Below, one piece after another: positions 35,079-42,316 of a stretch of 64,000 nucleotides of DNA. Numbering within the stretch: the first letter of the stretch is position 1; each line of letters begins with the position of its first letter. Position numbers and translations under genes: made by a program. The stretch covers positions 3,596,001-3,660,000 of the forward strand of contig NZ_CP039432.1 of the NCBI RefSeq assembly GCF_005484805.1, in the 5' to 3' direction. Source of the DNA: Rhodococcus sp. SGAir0479. Its GTDB lineage: Bacteria > Actinomycetota > Actinomycetes > Mycobacteriales > Mycobacteriaceae. Below the pieces are notes generated by a model, which saw nothing but the letters and a program-made list of their open reading frames with translations, was not told where the DNA came from and did no database searches.

Positions 35079-35467
35079 GTAGACGAAACAGAGGGCCGAA
35101 GAGGCAGGTTCAGGGAAGACCTGCATGGAGGAATCTGGAGAGTACGGCGGGACGCGTCGAGATGAGTGTTGATGTGTTCAGGAAGGCTCGATGCGTCCCG
35201 CCCCTACCGGGCAGCTGGACCCGCTCGGTAGCGCAGGGAAATGGAAGTGGCAGGACCTGCGACGCCGCCCGGCGTCGCGTCCGGGCCGGTAGCGAGCCGA
35301 CCGGCGCGGAACACAGGAAGATCCCCGACCAGGAGGTGGTGCACGGTTAGCCGTTACTCGATCGCGTATCCCCGCCCCGCGGGAACAGATAAGTGAGCCG
35401 GCCTCTGGCGGCCGGCCTGTCCAGATAAACCCCTCACGCCCCGGCGCCGATTCAGGCGCCGGGGCGT
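35079..35467 (+). ncRNA. Candidate structured non-coding RNA
   Basis: A stretch of nearly 400 bases without a credible protein frame but with dense base-pairing. It has a 16-bp stem GGCGGGACGCGTCGAG (35146-35161) with 35187-35202 (one G-U pair), GCGACGCC/GGCGTCGC (35259-35278), a CTACCG/CGGTAG hairpin near 35204-35230 and GCAGGT/ACCTGC near 35104-35124. The 5' CAGAGGGCCG can pair with CGGCCTCTG near 35400, closing the molecule like a 6S/Ms1-type RNA. A near-perfect promoter precedes it and two hairpins end it (35397-35416 and 35436-35467). No known family is assigned: the sequence is not recognisably RNase P, tmRNA or SRP RNA. Confidence 0.6.
35436..35467 (+). terminator. Strong hairpin at the end of the candidate RNA
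   Basis: A perfect 13-bp stem, ACGCCCCGGCGCC (35436-35448) and GGCGCCGGGGCGT (35455-35467), closes a 6-base loop. A weaker 7-bp stem GCCGGCC/GGCCGGC (35397-35403, 35410-35416) lies just upstream. Confidence 0.8.
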
Positions 35468-35562
35468 CGTCCCGTGCCGAGAGGATTACGCGCATTCCGG
35501 ACACACCGAGCCCGAGCGGGCCAGGAGACAGATTCGACGACGAGGACTACCCGGCGTACAGC

Positions 35563-35850
35563 ATGGGCCGGGCTGCCGAACTGCTCGGTGTCACACAGGC
35601 CTTCCTCCGCAGCCTCGACAGCGCGAAACTGGTCACCCCGTTGCGCTCCGAGGGCGGTCACCGCCGCTACTCCCGCTATCAGCTGCGCATCGCCGCCCGC
35701 GCCCGCGAACTGATCGACCAGGGCACCCCGGTGGATGCTGCCTGCCGGATCATCATCCTCGAGGACCAGCTCCGCGACGCGCTGCGCATCAATGCCGAAC
35801 TCCGGCAGGCACAGCAACACCCGGCCCCCGAGCCCGACACCCCCGACTGA
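35563..35850 (+). CDS. MerR-type helix-turn-helix protein
   Basis: At least 95 residues: MGRAAELLGVTQAFLRSL (HTH), then SEGGHRRYSRYQLRIAARARELIDQG, the MerR wing and helix, and a short coiled C-terminus with no ligand domain. Similar small MerR-like proteins are conserved in mycobacteria. The ATG at 35563 lacks a ribosome site at proper distance, and the conserved-looking YPAYS sequence lies just before it. In frame upstream, an ATT at 35494 sits nine bases after GAGAGG and would add 23 residues, so a non-canonical start is plausible. The gene lies directly after the candidate RNA's terminator. Confidence 0.8.
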   Translation: MGRAAELLGVTQAFLRSLDSAKLVTPLRSEGGHRRYSRYQLRIAARARELIDQGTPVDAACRIIILEDQLRDALRINAELRQAQQHPAPEPDTPD

Positions 35851-35887
35851 ACCCGCGCGGTCGTCTCCCTGCAGGTCCGGCCCGTGC

Positions 35888-38089
35888 TCAGTCCCGGGGC
35901 AGCCCCAGCATCCGCTCGGCGATCACGTTGAGCTGCACCTCGGTGGTGCCACCGTAGATGGTGGTCGCGCGCCCGGCGATGAGCTGCTCCATGGCCTTGT
36001 CGCTCGGTTGACCCGGCACCGCCACGACGCCGGCGGGACCCAGCTCGGCCACCACGAACTCCGAGATCGACTGTCCCAGACCCATGCCCAGCAGCTTCCC
36101 GACGGAGGCCGTGGTGCTGACATCGGCGCCGGAGAGCTGCTTCAGGACCAGGCGTGCACCGATCAGATCGATGGCCTGGCTCTCGACCACCAGCTCGCCG
36201 AACCGGTAGCGGCTCACCGGGCCGAGTTCGCGACCGCGCACGAACGCGAACAGGTCGTCGTCGCTCGCGTACGCCTCGAGCTTCTGACTGAGCGCCACCC
36301 GCTCCCCGGCCAGCGTGGTGCGGGCGACGTGCCAACCGTCGTTCACCGCCCCCACGACGTTCTCGTCGGGAACGAACACACCGTCGAGGAACACCTCGTT
36401 GAACAGGGCCGACCCGGTCATCTCCCGCAACGGCCGGACGGTGATCCCCGGCGTCGCCATGTCCAGCACGAAGTAGGTGATGCCCTCGTGCTTGGGCGCC
36501 GACGGGTCGGTACGCGCGATGAGCATCGCCCAGTCCGCGAACTGCGCCACCGTGGTCCAGATCTTCTGGCCGCTGATCCGCCATCCCCCGTCGACCTTCT
36601 CGGCCCGGGTGGTCAGTGCTGCGAGATCGGAGCCGGCGCCCGGTTCGGAGAACAGCTGGCACCACACCAGATCACCACGCAGGGTGGGGACCGCGAGTTC
36701 CTGCTTCTGCCGGTCGGTTCCGTGCGCGACGACGGCCTGCACCGCCCAGCCGCCCATGAGCAGCTGCGGCATCGCGATCCCCGCGGCCTTGATCTCCTGT
36801 GCGATCACGATCTGCTCGAGCGGACCGGCCCCGCGGCCGTACGGCTTCGGCAGGTGCGGCTGTACCCAGCCGCCGTCACCGAGCGCGATCAGCTGCTCGT
36901 CCTCGTCCGCGATCGCCGCGACGGGAGCGAGGTCCGCGCGCACGATCGCGCGGATCTCCGCCGCCTCGGCGGGCAGCTCGAGCTCGGACCGGCGGACCAC
37001 CCCGGCGAGCGCGTGCCCCGCGACGCGATCGACCCGCTCCTCGCGGGTGCCGAGCACTCCTCGGACGGCGAGCGCACGGCGGTAGTACAGGTGCGCGTCG
37101 TGCTCCCACGTGAAACCGATTCCGCCGTGGACCTGAATGCAGTCCTGCGCCACCCGGACGGCCGCATCCGGAACCAGGACCGCCGCCACCTCGGCCGCGA
37201 AATCGGCTGTCTCGTGTTCTTCGTCGAGTGCCGAGGCCGCATCCCACACCACCGCGCGGGCCTTTTCGAGCTCGATGCCCATGTGCGCGCACTTGTGCTT
37301 GACGGCCTGGAACTGCCCGATGGGGCGACCGAACTGCACCCGGGTCTTCGCGTACTCGGCGGCGGTGGACACACACCACGACATGACACCGACTGCTTCG
37401 GCACCGAAGATCACCGTGACGATCGAACGTACCCGGCGTTCGTCCAGGCCGTCGAGAACGCGGTCCGCGTCGACCACCGTCTCCGCGGCCTCCACCCGCG
37501 CCGCACCCCGCAGTGGGTCGATCGCGTCCTGCACGGTGACGGTGACGTCGGCGCGATCGACCACTACCCACCGGACGGTGTCACCGAGCGTCGCCGGCAG
37601 CACCAGCACATCCGCGGCGCCGCCGCCGGCGACGGCGTCCACCGCACCCGCGAGCCGGTACCCGCTGCCCGTCCGCTCGGCGTGCAGCGGCGGACCGAGC
37701 GTGATTGCGGCCGTGCGGGAGCCGTCGATCAGCTCGGGCAGCAGCTCGATACCGGCCTTCGAGTCGGTCGCGGCCAGCACGGCCACCGCAGCCGCGGTCG
37801 GCGTGAACGGCCCGGGGACCACGGACCGCCCCAGCGCCTCGAGCGCCACGGCCAGACCCAGCAGACCGGCGCCGTGCCCACCCTGCTCCTCCGGCACGGC
37901 CAGTCCCAGCAGCCCCTGCTCGGCCACCGCCGACCACAGCTGCGCCGCCTCGGCGGTCGCATCGGACTCGAGCCCGGCACGGGTCCGCTCCCGTGTGACC
38001 GTCCGCTCCGCGAACGCGCGGACCGAATCGGCCAGCGCCACGTGTTCCTCGCTCAGTCCCAGCCCCAGCTCGTACGTGTTGCGCGCCAT
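35888..38089 (-). CDS. Fused acyl-CoA dehydrogenase (two ACAD domains, FadE34-like)
   Basis: 733 residues, twice the usual ACAD length. The N-terminal half (1-~370) and C-terminal half (~380-733) each resemble an ACAD, as in mycobacterial FadE34, where steroid side-chain CoA esters are dehydrogenated. The first half has QFGRPIGQFQAVKHKCAHM and QVHGGIGFTWEHDAHLYYRR. The second has WCQLFSEPGAGSDLAALTTRAE, WRISGQKIWTT and TIYGGTTEVQLNVIAERMLG. It is the last gene of the five-gene operon (thiolase, SRPBCC, MaoC, SDR, ACAD). It introduces the alpha-beta double bond in beta-oxidation; FAD-bound, cytosolic. Confidence 0.92.
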   Translation of the reverse strand: MARNTYELGLGLSEEHVALADSVRAFAERTVTRERTRAGLESDATAEAAQLWSAVAEQGLLGLAVPEEQGGHGAGLLGLAVALEALGRSVVPGPFTPTAAAVAVLAATDSKAGIELLPELIDGSRTAAITLGPPLHAERTGSGYRLAGAVDAVAGGGAADVLVLPATLGDTVRWVVVDRADVTVTVQDAIDPLRGAARVEAAETVVDADRVLDGLDERRVRSIVTVIFGAEAVGVMSWCVSTAAEYAKTRVQFGRPIGQFQAVKHKCAHMGIELEKARAVVWDAASALDEEHETADFAAEVAAVLVPDAAVRVAQDCIQVHGGIGFTWEHDAHLYYRRALAVRGVLGTREERVDRVAGHALAGVVRRSELELPAEAAEIRAIVRADLAPVAAIADEDEQLIALGDGGWVQPHLPKPYGRGAGPLEQIVIAQEIKAAGIAMPQLLMGGWAVQAVVAHGTDRQKQELAVPTLRGDLVWCQLFSEPGAGSDLAALTTRAEKVDGGWRISGQKIWTTVAQFADWAMLIARTDPSAPKHEGITYFVLDMATPGITVRPLREMTGSALFNEVFLDGVFVPDENVVGAVNDGWHVARTTLAGERVALSQKLEAYASDDDLFAFVRGRELGPVSRYRFGELVVESQAIDLIGARLVLKQLSGADVSTTASVGKLLGMGLGQSISEFVVAELGPAGVVAVPGQPSDKAMEQLIAGRATTIYGGTTEVQLNVIAERMLGLPRD

Positions 38090-38101
38090 GACCGGCTCCC
38101 C

Positions 38102-38971
38102 TCAGCCCAACCGCTCGGCGAGATCGTCGACCGCCCAGGGCCCGTCGCTCTCGATGGTGGTCCCGCCCTGCCAGTTGACGAGTTCGGTGATCGCACCGCC
38201 CTGCACCGCGTACACCTTGCCGGTGAGCTTGCAGTCGGCCGCCGCGAGCCGCGCGACGAGTGGTGAGATGTTCGACGGCGCGAACGCGTCGAACTCGCCC
38301 TCGGGGACCTCGGCCGCGAACAACGCCCCCATGCCGGGTGTCGCGAGTGTCAGCCGAGTTCGGGCGATGGGGGCGATCGCGTTGACCCGGACCCCGTACC
38401 GTTCCAACTCGTCGGCGGCCACGAGCGTCATCGCGGCGATTCCGGCCTTCGCCGCGCCGTAGTTGCTCTGGCCTGCGTTCGGCATGAACGTGCCCGACGC
38501 GGACGCGGTGTTGATCACCGACGCCTGCACCGGTTCACCGGCCTTGGTCTGCGCCTTCCAGTAGGCCGCCGCGTGGTGCAGCACCGCCGCGTGTCCCTTG
38601 AGGTGGACGGCGATGACCGCGTCCCACTGGCTCTCCTCCATGCCGGCGATGAACGCGTCCCGCAGGATGCCCGCGTTGTTGACGACGACGTCGAGCCGGC
38701 CGAACTCCTGCACCGCCTGCTGCACCAGCGCCTCGGCCCCCGGCCAGTCCGCGACGCTGTCGGTGTTGGCGACGGCCTTGCCGCCGGCCGCCACGATCTC
38801 GTCGACCACCTGTTGCGCCGGGCCGACGTCGGATCCGGTGCCGTCGTTGGCGCCACCGAGATCGTTGACGACCACGGCAGCGCCCTCGCGGGCGAACAGC
38901 AGGGCGTGTTCGCGGCCGATACCGCGTCCCGCGCCGGTGACGATCGCGACGCGTCCGTCCAGAGTTCCCAT
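38102..38971 (-). CDS. SDR-family (3-hydroxyacyl-CoA) dehydrogenase
   Basis: 289 residues from the ATG at 38969-38971, behind GAGGAG; the longer frame upstream is not needed. Rossmann motif VTGAGRGIGREHALLFAREGA, then VVNDLGG, NNAGILRD and active-site SNYGAAKAG. The VNDLGGANDGTG stretch is typical of the 17-beta-HSD4-like hydroxyacyl-CoA dehydrogenases (ChsB1-type) in actinobacterial sterol and fatty-acid catabolism. It would oxidise the 3-hydroxyacyl-CoA made by the adjacent MaoC protein, using NAD+. It ends 12 bases before the dehydrogenase gene starts. Confidence 0.92.
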   Translation of the reverse strand: MGTLDGRVAIVTGAGRGIGREHALLFAREGAAVVVNDLGGANDGTGSDVGPAQQVVDEIVAAGGKAVANTDSVADWPGAEALVQQAVQEFGRLDVVVNNAGILRDAFIAGMEESQWDAVIAVHLKGHAAVLHHAAAYWKAQTKAGEPVQASVINTASASGTFMPNAGQSNYGAAKAGIAAMTLVAADELERYGVRVNAIAPIARTRLTLATPGMGALFAAEVPEGEFDAFAPSNISPLVARLAAADCKLTGKVYAVQGGAITELVNWQGGTTIESDGPWAVDDLAERLG

Positions 38972-39006
38972 GGTGTTTCTCTCCTCAGTCCAGCACTCGG
39001 TGGGGG

Positions 39007-39879
39007 TCACGGCCGCCGGTCGGCAACGACGGCGAGACCGTCCTTGATGACCAGCTCGTCGCCCACGGTGGTCTCGTACGCATAGGTGGTGTCACCGGAA
39101 CCCGACCCCGACTTCCAGAATCGGGTCTCGATGTCCTGTTCCGGCAGAACAGGTTTGGCGAAGCGGACGGCGAGGCGGCGCAGGCGCTCGACGTCGCCGT
39201 CCGCCAGTTCGGTGAGCACTGCCCACGACGTGAACGCCATCGTGCACAGGCCGTGGTTGATGATGCCCGGCAACCCGGACATGCGTGCGATCTCGTCGTC
39301 GAGATGGATCGGCATGGGATCTCCCGACGCCGGCGAATACCGGAACGTCTGATCCTTGTCGATGTGCTGGCGCACGCGGGCCGCCGGCTCCGTCTCACGC
39401 AGCCGCTCGTCGAATCGGTGCCCGGGCGAGCGTTCCCCTTCCCCCGGGCCGGCGTCGACCTTCCGGAAGAACGCGGTCATCCACTGCTCGTTGACCAGTT
39501 CGCCGTCGTCCGTGCGGGTCTCGACGTAGACGACGACCGTCGACCCGTTCTCGCGTCCTTCGAATCCGATCGGCTTGGCCCGGGTCACGAGCGCGTCACC
39601 GGGGCGGATCGGGCGGTGGAAGTGGAAGTCCTGCTCGCCGTGCACGAGCTTCATCAGCAGTTCCACCGGCGCCACGGCCAGCGCCGCCGGCGCCATGGAC
39701 GTGAACGCCGGCACCACCGCGAACACGGGCGGGGCCACCTCACCGGCTAGATGGCGCGCGATGGGATCGTTGGTCGCGGCCGCGTACTCGGCGATGCGCT
39801 CGGCGGTGACGTCGAACCGCTGTTCCTCGGTCCAGACCCCGAGTCCGGAAGTGTCGAACTCGACTGTGGGGGTGGTCAT
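39007..39879 (-). CDS. MaoC-like double-hotdog enoyl-CoA hydratase
   Basis: 290 residues with two hotdog halves, the size of hydratase-2/ChsH3-type enzymes. The active-site motif is in the second half: FRYSPASGDPMPIHLDDE, then GIINHGLCTMAF, giving the Asp/His dyad. The first half (FAVVPAFTSMAPAALA) is the degenerate substrate-binding partner. It hydrates a trans-2-enoyl-CoA. The stop of the SRPBCC gene upstream and this start are three bases apart, and the SDR follows after 35 bases, so the operon encodes consecutive beta-oxidation steps. Confidence 0.9.
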   Translation of the reverse strand: MTTPTVEFDTSGLGVWTEEQRFDVTAERIAEYAAATNDPIARHLAGEVAPPVFAVVPAFTSMAPAALAVAPVELLMKLVHGEQDFHFHRPIRPGDALVTRAKPIGFEGRENGSTVVVYVETRTDDGELVNEQWMTAFFRKVDAGPGEGERSPGHRFDERLRETEPAARVRQHIDKDQTFRYSPASGDPMPIHLDDEIARMSGLPGIINHGLCTMAFTSWAVLTELADGDVERLRRLAVRFAKPVLPEQDIETRFWKSGSGSGDTTYAYETTVGDELVIKDGLAVVADRRP

Positions 39880-39882
39880 TCC

Positions 39883-40314
39883 TCAGCCGACCAGCTCGGC
39901 GAACTTCGCGAGCGATGCCTCGAGGTCGACCGCGGCGTTCTTGGCGACGGCCTTGCCGATCGGTCCGACGATCATGGTGCCGGTGAACGAGGCGTCGACG
40001 CTCGCGGTGCTGCCGGAACCGTCGGGTGCCACGCGGAGGGTGAACTCGACCTTGACACCCGCCATTCCGGTACCCGAGATCTTGACCATCTTCGGGACCT
40101 CCACCTCGGTGACGGTCCACTCGATCTTGTTGGCCATCCCCATCACCGAGACCACCTCGGTGAACGTGGCGCCCAGGCGGACCTCGGTGGGCAGCTCGCT
40201 CTTCCAACCCTGGTGGATGGTGAGCCACTCCTCCCAGCGGCTCAGGTCGGAGAGCGCATCCCACGCCTTGTCGGGGGTGGTGGGCAGGGAAGCGGAGACG
40301 GAAACGGAAGCCAT
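39883..40314 (-). CDS. SRPBCC family protein, Rv0910-like
   Basis: 143 residues from the ATG at 40312-40314 with AAGGAG eight bases upstream. A START/SRPBCC ligand-binding barrel: SLPTTPDKAWDALSDLSRWEEWLTIHQGW, then GMANKIEWTVTEVEVP and GTMIVGPIGKAV. It closely resembles M. tuberculosis Rv0910, reported as the toxin of a type II toxin-antitoxin pair. No antitoxin gene is adjacent, and the position inside a beta-oxidation operon suggests a lipid or CoA-ester binding role instead (inference). Cytosolic, no signal. Confidence 0.88.
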   Translation of the reverse strand: MASVSVSASLPTTPDKAWDALSDLSRWEEWLTIHQGWKSELPTEVRLGATFTEVVSVMGMANKIEWTVTEVEVPKMVKISGTGMAGVKVEFTLRVAPDGSGSTASVDASFTGTMIVGPIGKAVAKNAAVDLEASLAKFAELVG

Positions 40315-40345
40315 GACGAAACTCCTTGTCGACGTGTGTTCGAAT

Positions 40346-41536
40346 TCAGCGCTGTGCCGGGCGGTAGGCGGTGACGACGACCGCGCCACCGAGCCCGATG
40401 TTGTGTTGCAGGGCGATACGGGCATCGTCGACCTGACGTGCGTCGGCGGTGCCGCGCAGTTGCCACGTCAGCTCGCTGCACTGGGCCAGCCCCGTGGCCC
40501 CGAGTGGGTGCCCCTTGGAGATGAGACCGCCGGAGGGATTGACGACCCAGCGTCCGCCGTACGTGGTGTCGCCCGCGTCGACGAGCTTGCCGCCCTCGCC
40601 CTCGGCGCACAGCCCGAGGGCCTCGTACGTGATGAGTTCGTTGGTGGAGAAGCAGTCGTGCAACTCGATGACGTCGACGTCCTCCGGGGAGATGCCTGCC
40701 TGCTCGTACACGCGGCGCGCGGCGGTGCGGGTCATGTCGGCGCCCACGAGGCTGATGGCGCTGCGGTCCTCGAACGTACTCGGCAGGTCCGTCACCATCG
40801 ACTGGCCGACGATCTCGACGGCCCGGTCGGCGAGATCGTGGCGGTCGACGAAGGCCTCGCTCACGACGACGACCGCGCCGGAGCCGTCGGACGTCGGCGA
40901 GCACTGCAGCTTGGTGAGCGGTCCGTAGATCGGCTTGGCCGCGAGGATGTCGTCGAGCGTGTACTCGTCCTGGAACTGGGCATACGGATTGGCGACGGAG
41001 TGCCGGTGGTTCTTGACGCCGATCTTCGCGAACTGCTCGGCGGTGGTGCCGTACCGCTCCATGTGCTCCTTGCCGGCGGCGCCGAACATGTACGGCGCGG
41101 GCGGCATCGCGAACTCCTGGAGTTCCGCGAGCGCCAACAGGTGCCGCATCATCGGTTGTTCGCGGTCGTCGTACGTGGTGCCGAGCGAGCCGGTCTGCAT
41201 CTTCTCGAAGCCCAGCGCGAGTGCGCAGTCCGCCTGCCCGCTGCGAACCGCCTGCGTCGCGAGGTACAGCGCGGTCGACCCGGTCGAACAGTTGTTGTTG
41301 ACGTTGACGATCGGGATGCCCGTCAGCCCCAGCTCGTAGACCACGCGCTGGCCGGACGTCGACTCCCCGTACACGTAGCCGACGTAGGCCTGCTCCACCT
41401 GCCGGTAGTCGATCCCGGCATCCTCGAGCGCCTTGGTTCCCGCTTCCCGGGCCATCTCCGGGTAGTCCCAGTCCCGGGCTCCCGGCTTCTCGAACTTCGT
41501 CATCCCGACCCCGACGACGAACACCCTGCTGCCCAT
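40346..41536 (-). CDS. Thiolase / SCP-x-type lipid-transfer acyltransferase
   Basis: 396 residues from the ATG at 41534-41536 behind GGGAG; a longer open frame upstream runs antisense through the regulator gene and is spurious. The nucleophile is the cysteine in [13 protein letters not shown]; other thiolase-like landmarks are [10 protein letters not shown] and [19 protein letters not shown]. This is the SCP-x/Ltp branch, which performs thiolytic or retro-aldol cleavage of branched or steroid side-chain CoA esters. First gene of the operon, 102 bases from the divergent TetR gene, with two operator palindromes between. Confidence 0.92.
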   Translation of the reverse strand: MGSRVFVVGVGMTKFEKPGARDWDYPEMAREAGTKALEDAGIDYRQVEQAYVGYVYGESTSGQRVVYELGLTGIPIVNVNNNCSTGSTALYLATQAVRSGQADCALALGFEKMQTGSLGTTYDDREQPMMRHLLALAELQEFAMPPAPYMFGAAGKEHMERYGTTAEQFAKIGVKNHRHSVANPYAQFQDEYTLDDILAAKPIYGPLTKLQCSPTSDGSGAVVVVSEAFVDRHDLADRAVEIVGQSMVTDLPSTFEDRSAISLVGADMTRTAARRVYEQAGISPEDVDVIELHDCFSTNELITYEALGLCAEGEGGKLVDAGDTTYGGRWVVNPSGGLISKGHPLGATGLAQCSELTWQLRGTADARQVDDARIALQHNIGLGGAVVVTAYRPAQR

Positions 41537-41567
41537 ACCAACTCCCGATTCGGCTCCAGTTGTCTGT

Positions 41568-41606
41568 GACACGCTGTCCCGCCAAAAATAAGTGAGACAC
41601 CGTGTC
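41568..41606. promoter_or_regulatory. Pair of TetR-type operator palindromes
   Basis: GACACGCTGTC (41568-41578) and GACACCGTGTC (41596-41606) are near-identical dyads with 28-base spacing, lying between the thiolase start (41536) and the TetR start (41639). They suit a repressor that controls both divergent units. Confidence 0.65.
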
Positions 41607-41638
41607 CAGTCAATGCCCGGGCGGGTACTGTTCGCCGA

Positions 41639-42298
41639 ATGACGGACGGGCGCGCGACTCGGTGGGACGACCACAAGATGCGGCGGCGCGACCGGATCCT
41701 CGAGGCCGCGCTCGCGGCGGTGGAGGACGGCGGCACGGACATCGGGGTGCAGCAGATCGCCGAACGCGCCGAGGTGCCGCGATCGGTGGTCTACCGGGTC
41801 TTCGCCGACCGCGGTGACCTCGACGAACAGATCCGCCTGCGGATCATCGAGGTGCTGATGTCCGACCTCGGGCCGGTCCTGACCCCGCACGGCACGGTGC
41901 GGGAGGCGATCGAGCTGGCCGTGGACACCTACCTGCGGTGGATCGTCGAGCACCCCCGTCTGCACGCCTTCCTCGGCAAGGGTGCGCCGAGCCGGACGTC
42001 GGTGGGCTCGCGCGCCGTCACCGGCACCAAGACCGCGATCGGGGTCCAACTGGGCGCCCTGCTCGCCGGCATCCTCGACCGCCGCGGCGTCACGTCGGAG
42101 CTCGCGGAGCCGATGGCGTTCGCGCTCGTCGGGCTGGTGGACGCGACTGTCAACCGGTGGCTGAGCCAGCCCGAGCACCCGGTGCCCAGCGAGAGCCTCG
42201 CCCGGTTCCTGCAGACGTCGATCTGGGGAGTGCTCGACAGCAACCTCCGCGCGCTGGGGGTCGACATCGAACCGTCCACCCCGGTGGCCCAGCTGTAG
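41639..42298 (+). CDS. TetR-family transcriptional regulator
   Basis: 219 residues. The N-terminal HTH is typical: [17 protein letters not shown], then [31 protein letters not shown]. The C-terminal ~150 residues form the ligand-binding helices. It is divergent from the beta-oxidation operon and probably represses it, released by an acyl-CoA ligand as in KstR2/FadR-type systems (inference). It converges on the NRPS gene, with only 18 bases between stops. Confidence 0.92.
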   Translation: MTDGRATRWDDHKMRRRDRILEAALAAVEDGGTDIGVQQIAERAEVPRSVVYRVFADRGDLDEQIRLRIIEVLMSDLGPVLTPHGTVREAIELAVDTYLRWIVEHPRLHAFLGKGAPSRTSVGSRAVTGTKTAIGVQLGALLAGILDRRGVTSELAEPMAFALVGLVDATVNRWLSQPEHPVPSESLARFLQTSIWGVLDSNLRALGVDIEPSTPVAQL

Positions 42299-42316
42299 GT
42301 CGACGCGGCCGGGAGC

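Noticed and set aside
34926-35562. RNase P RNA, tmRNA, SRP RNA or T-box in the gene-free stretch
   Set aside because: None of the hallmark sequences of those RNAs is present, so only an unassigned RNA is claimed.
39883-40314. Toxin-antitoxin locus
   Set aside because: Only the Rv0910-like protein is present; neighbours are beta-oxidation enzymes and no antitoxin-like gene is adjacent.
40346-42178. A 610-codon version of the thiolase
   Set aside because: The extension runs antisense through the TetR gene; the internal ATG at 41536 has a good ribosome site and the family start.
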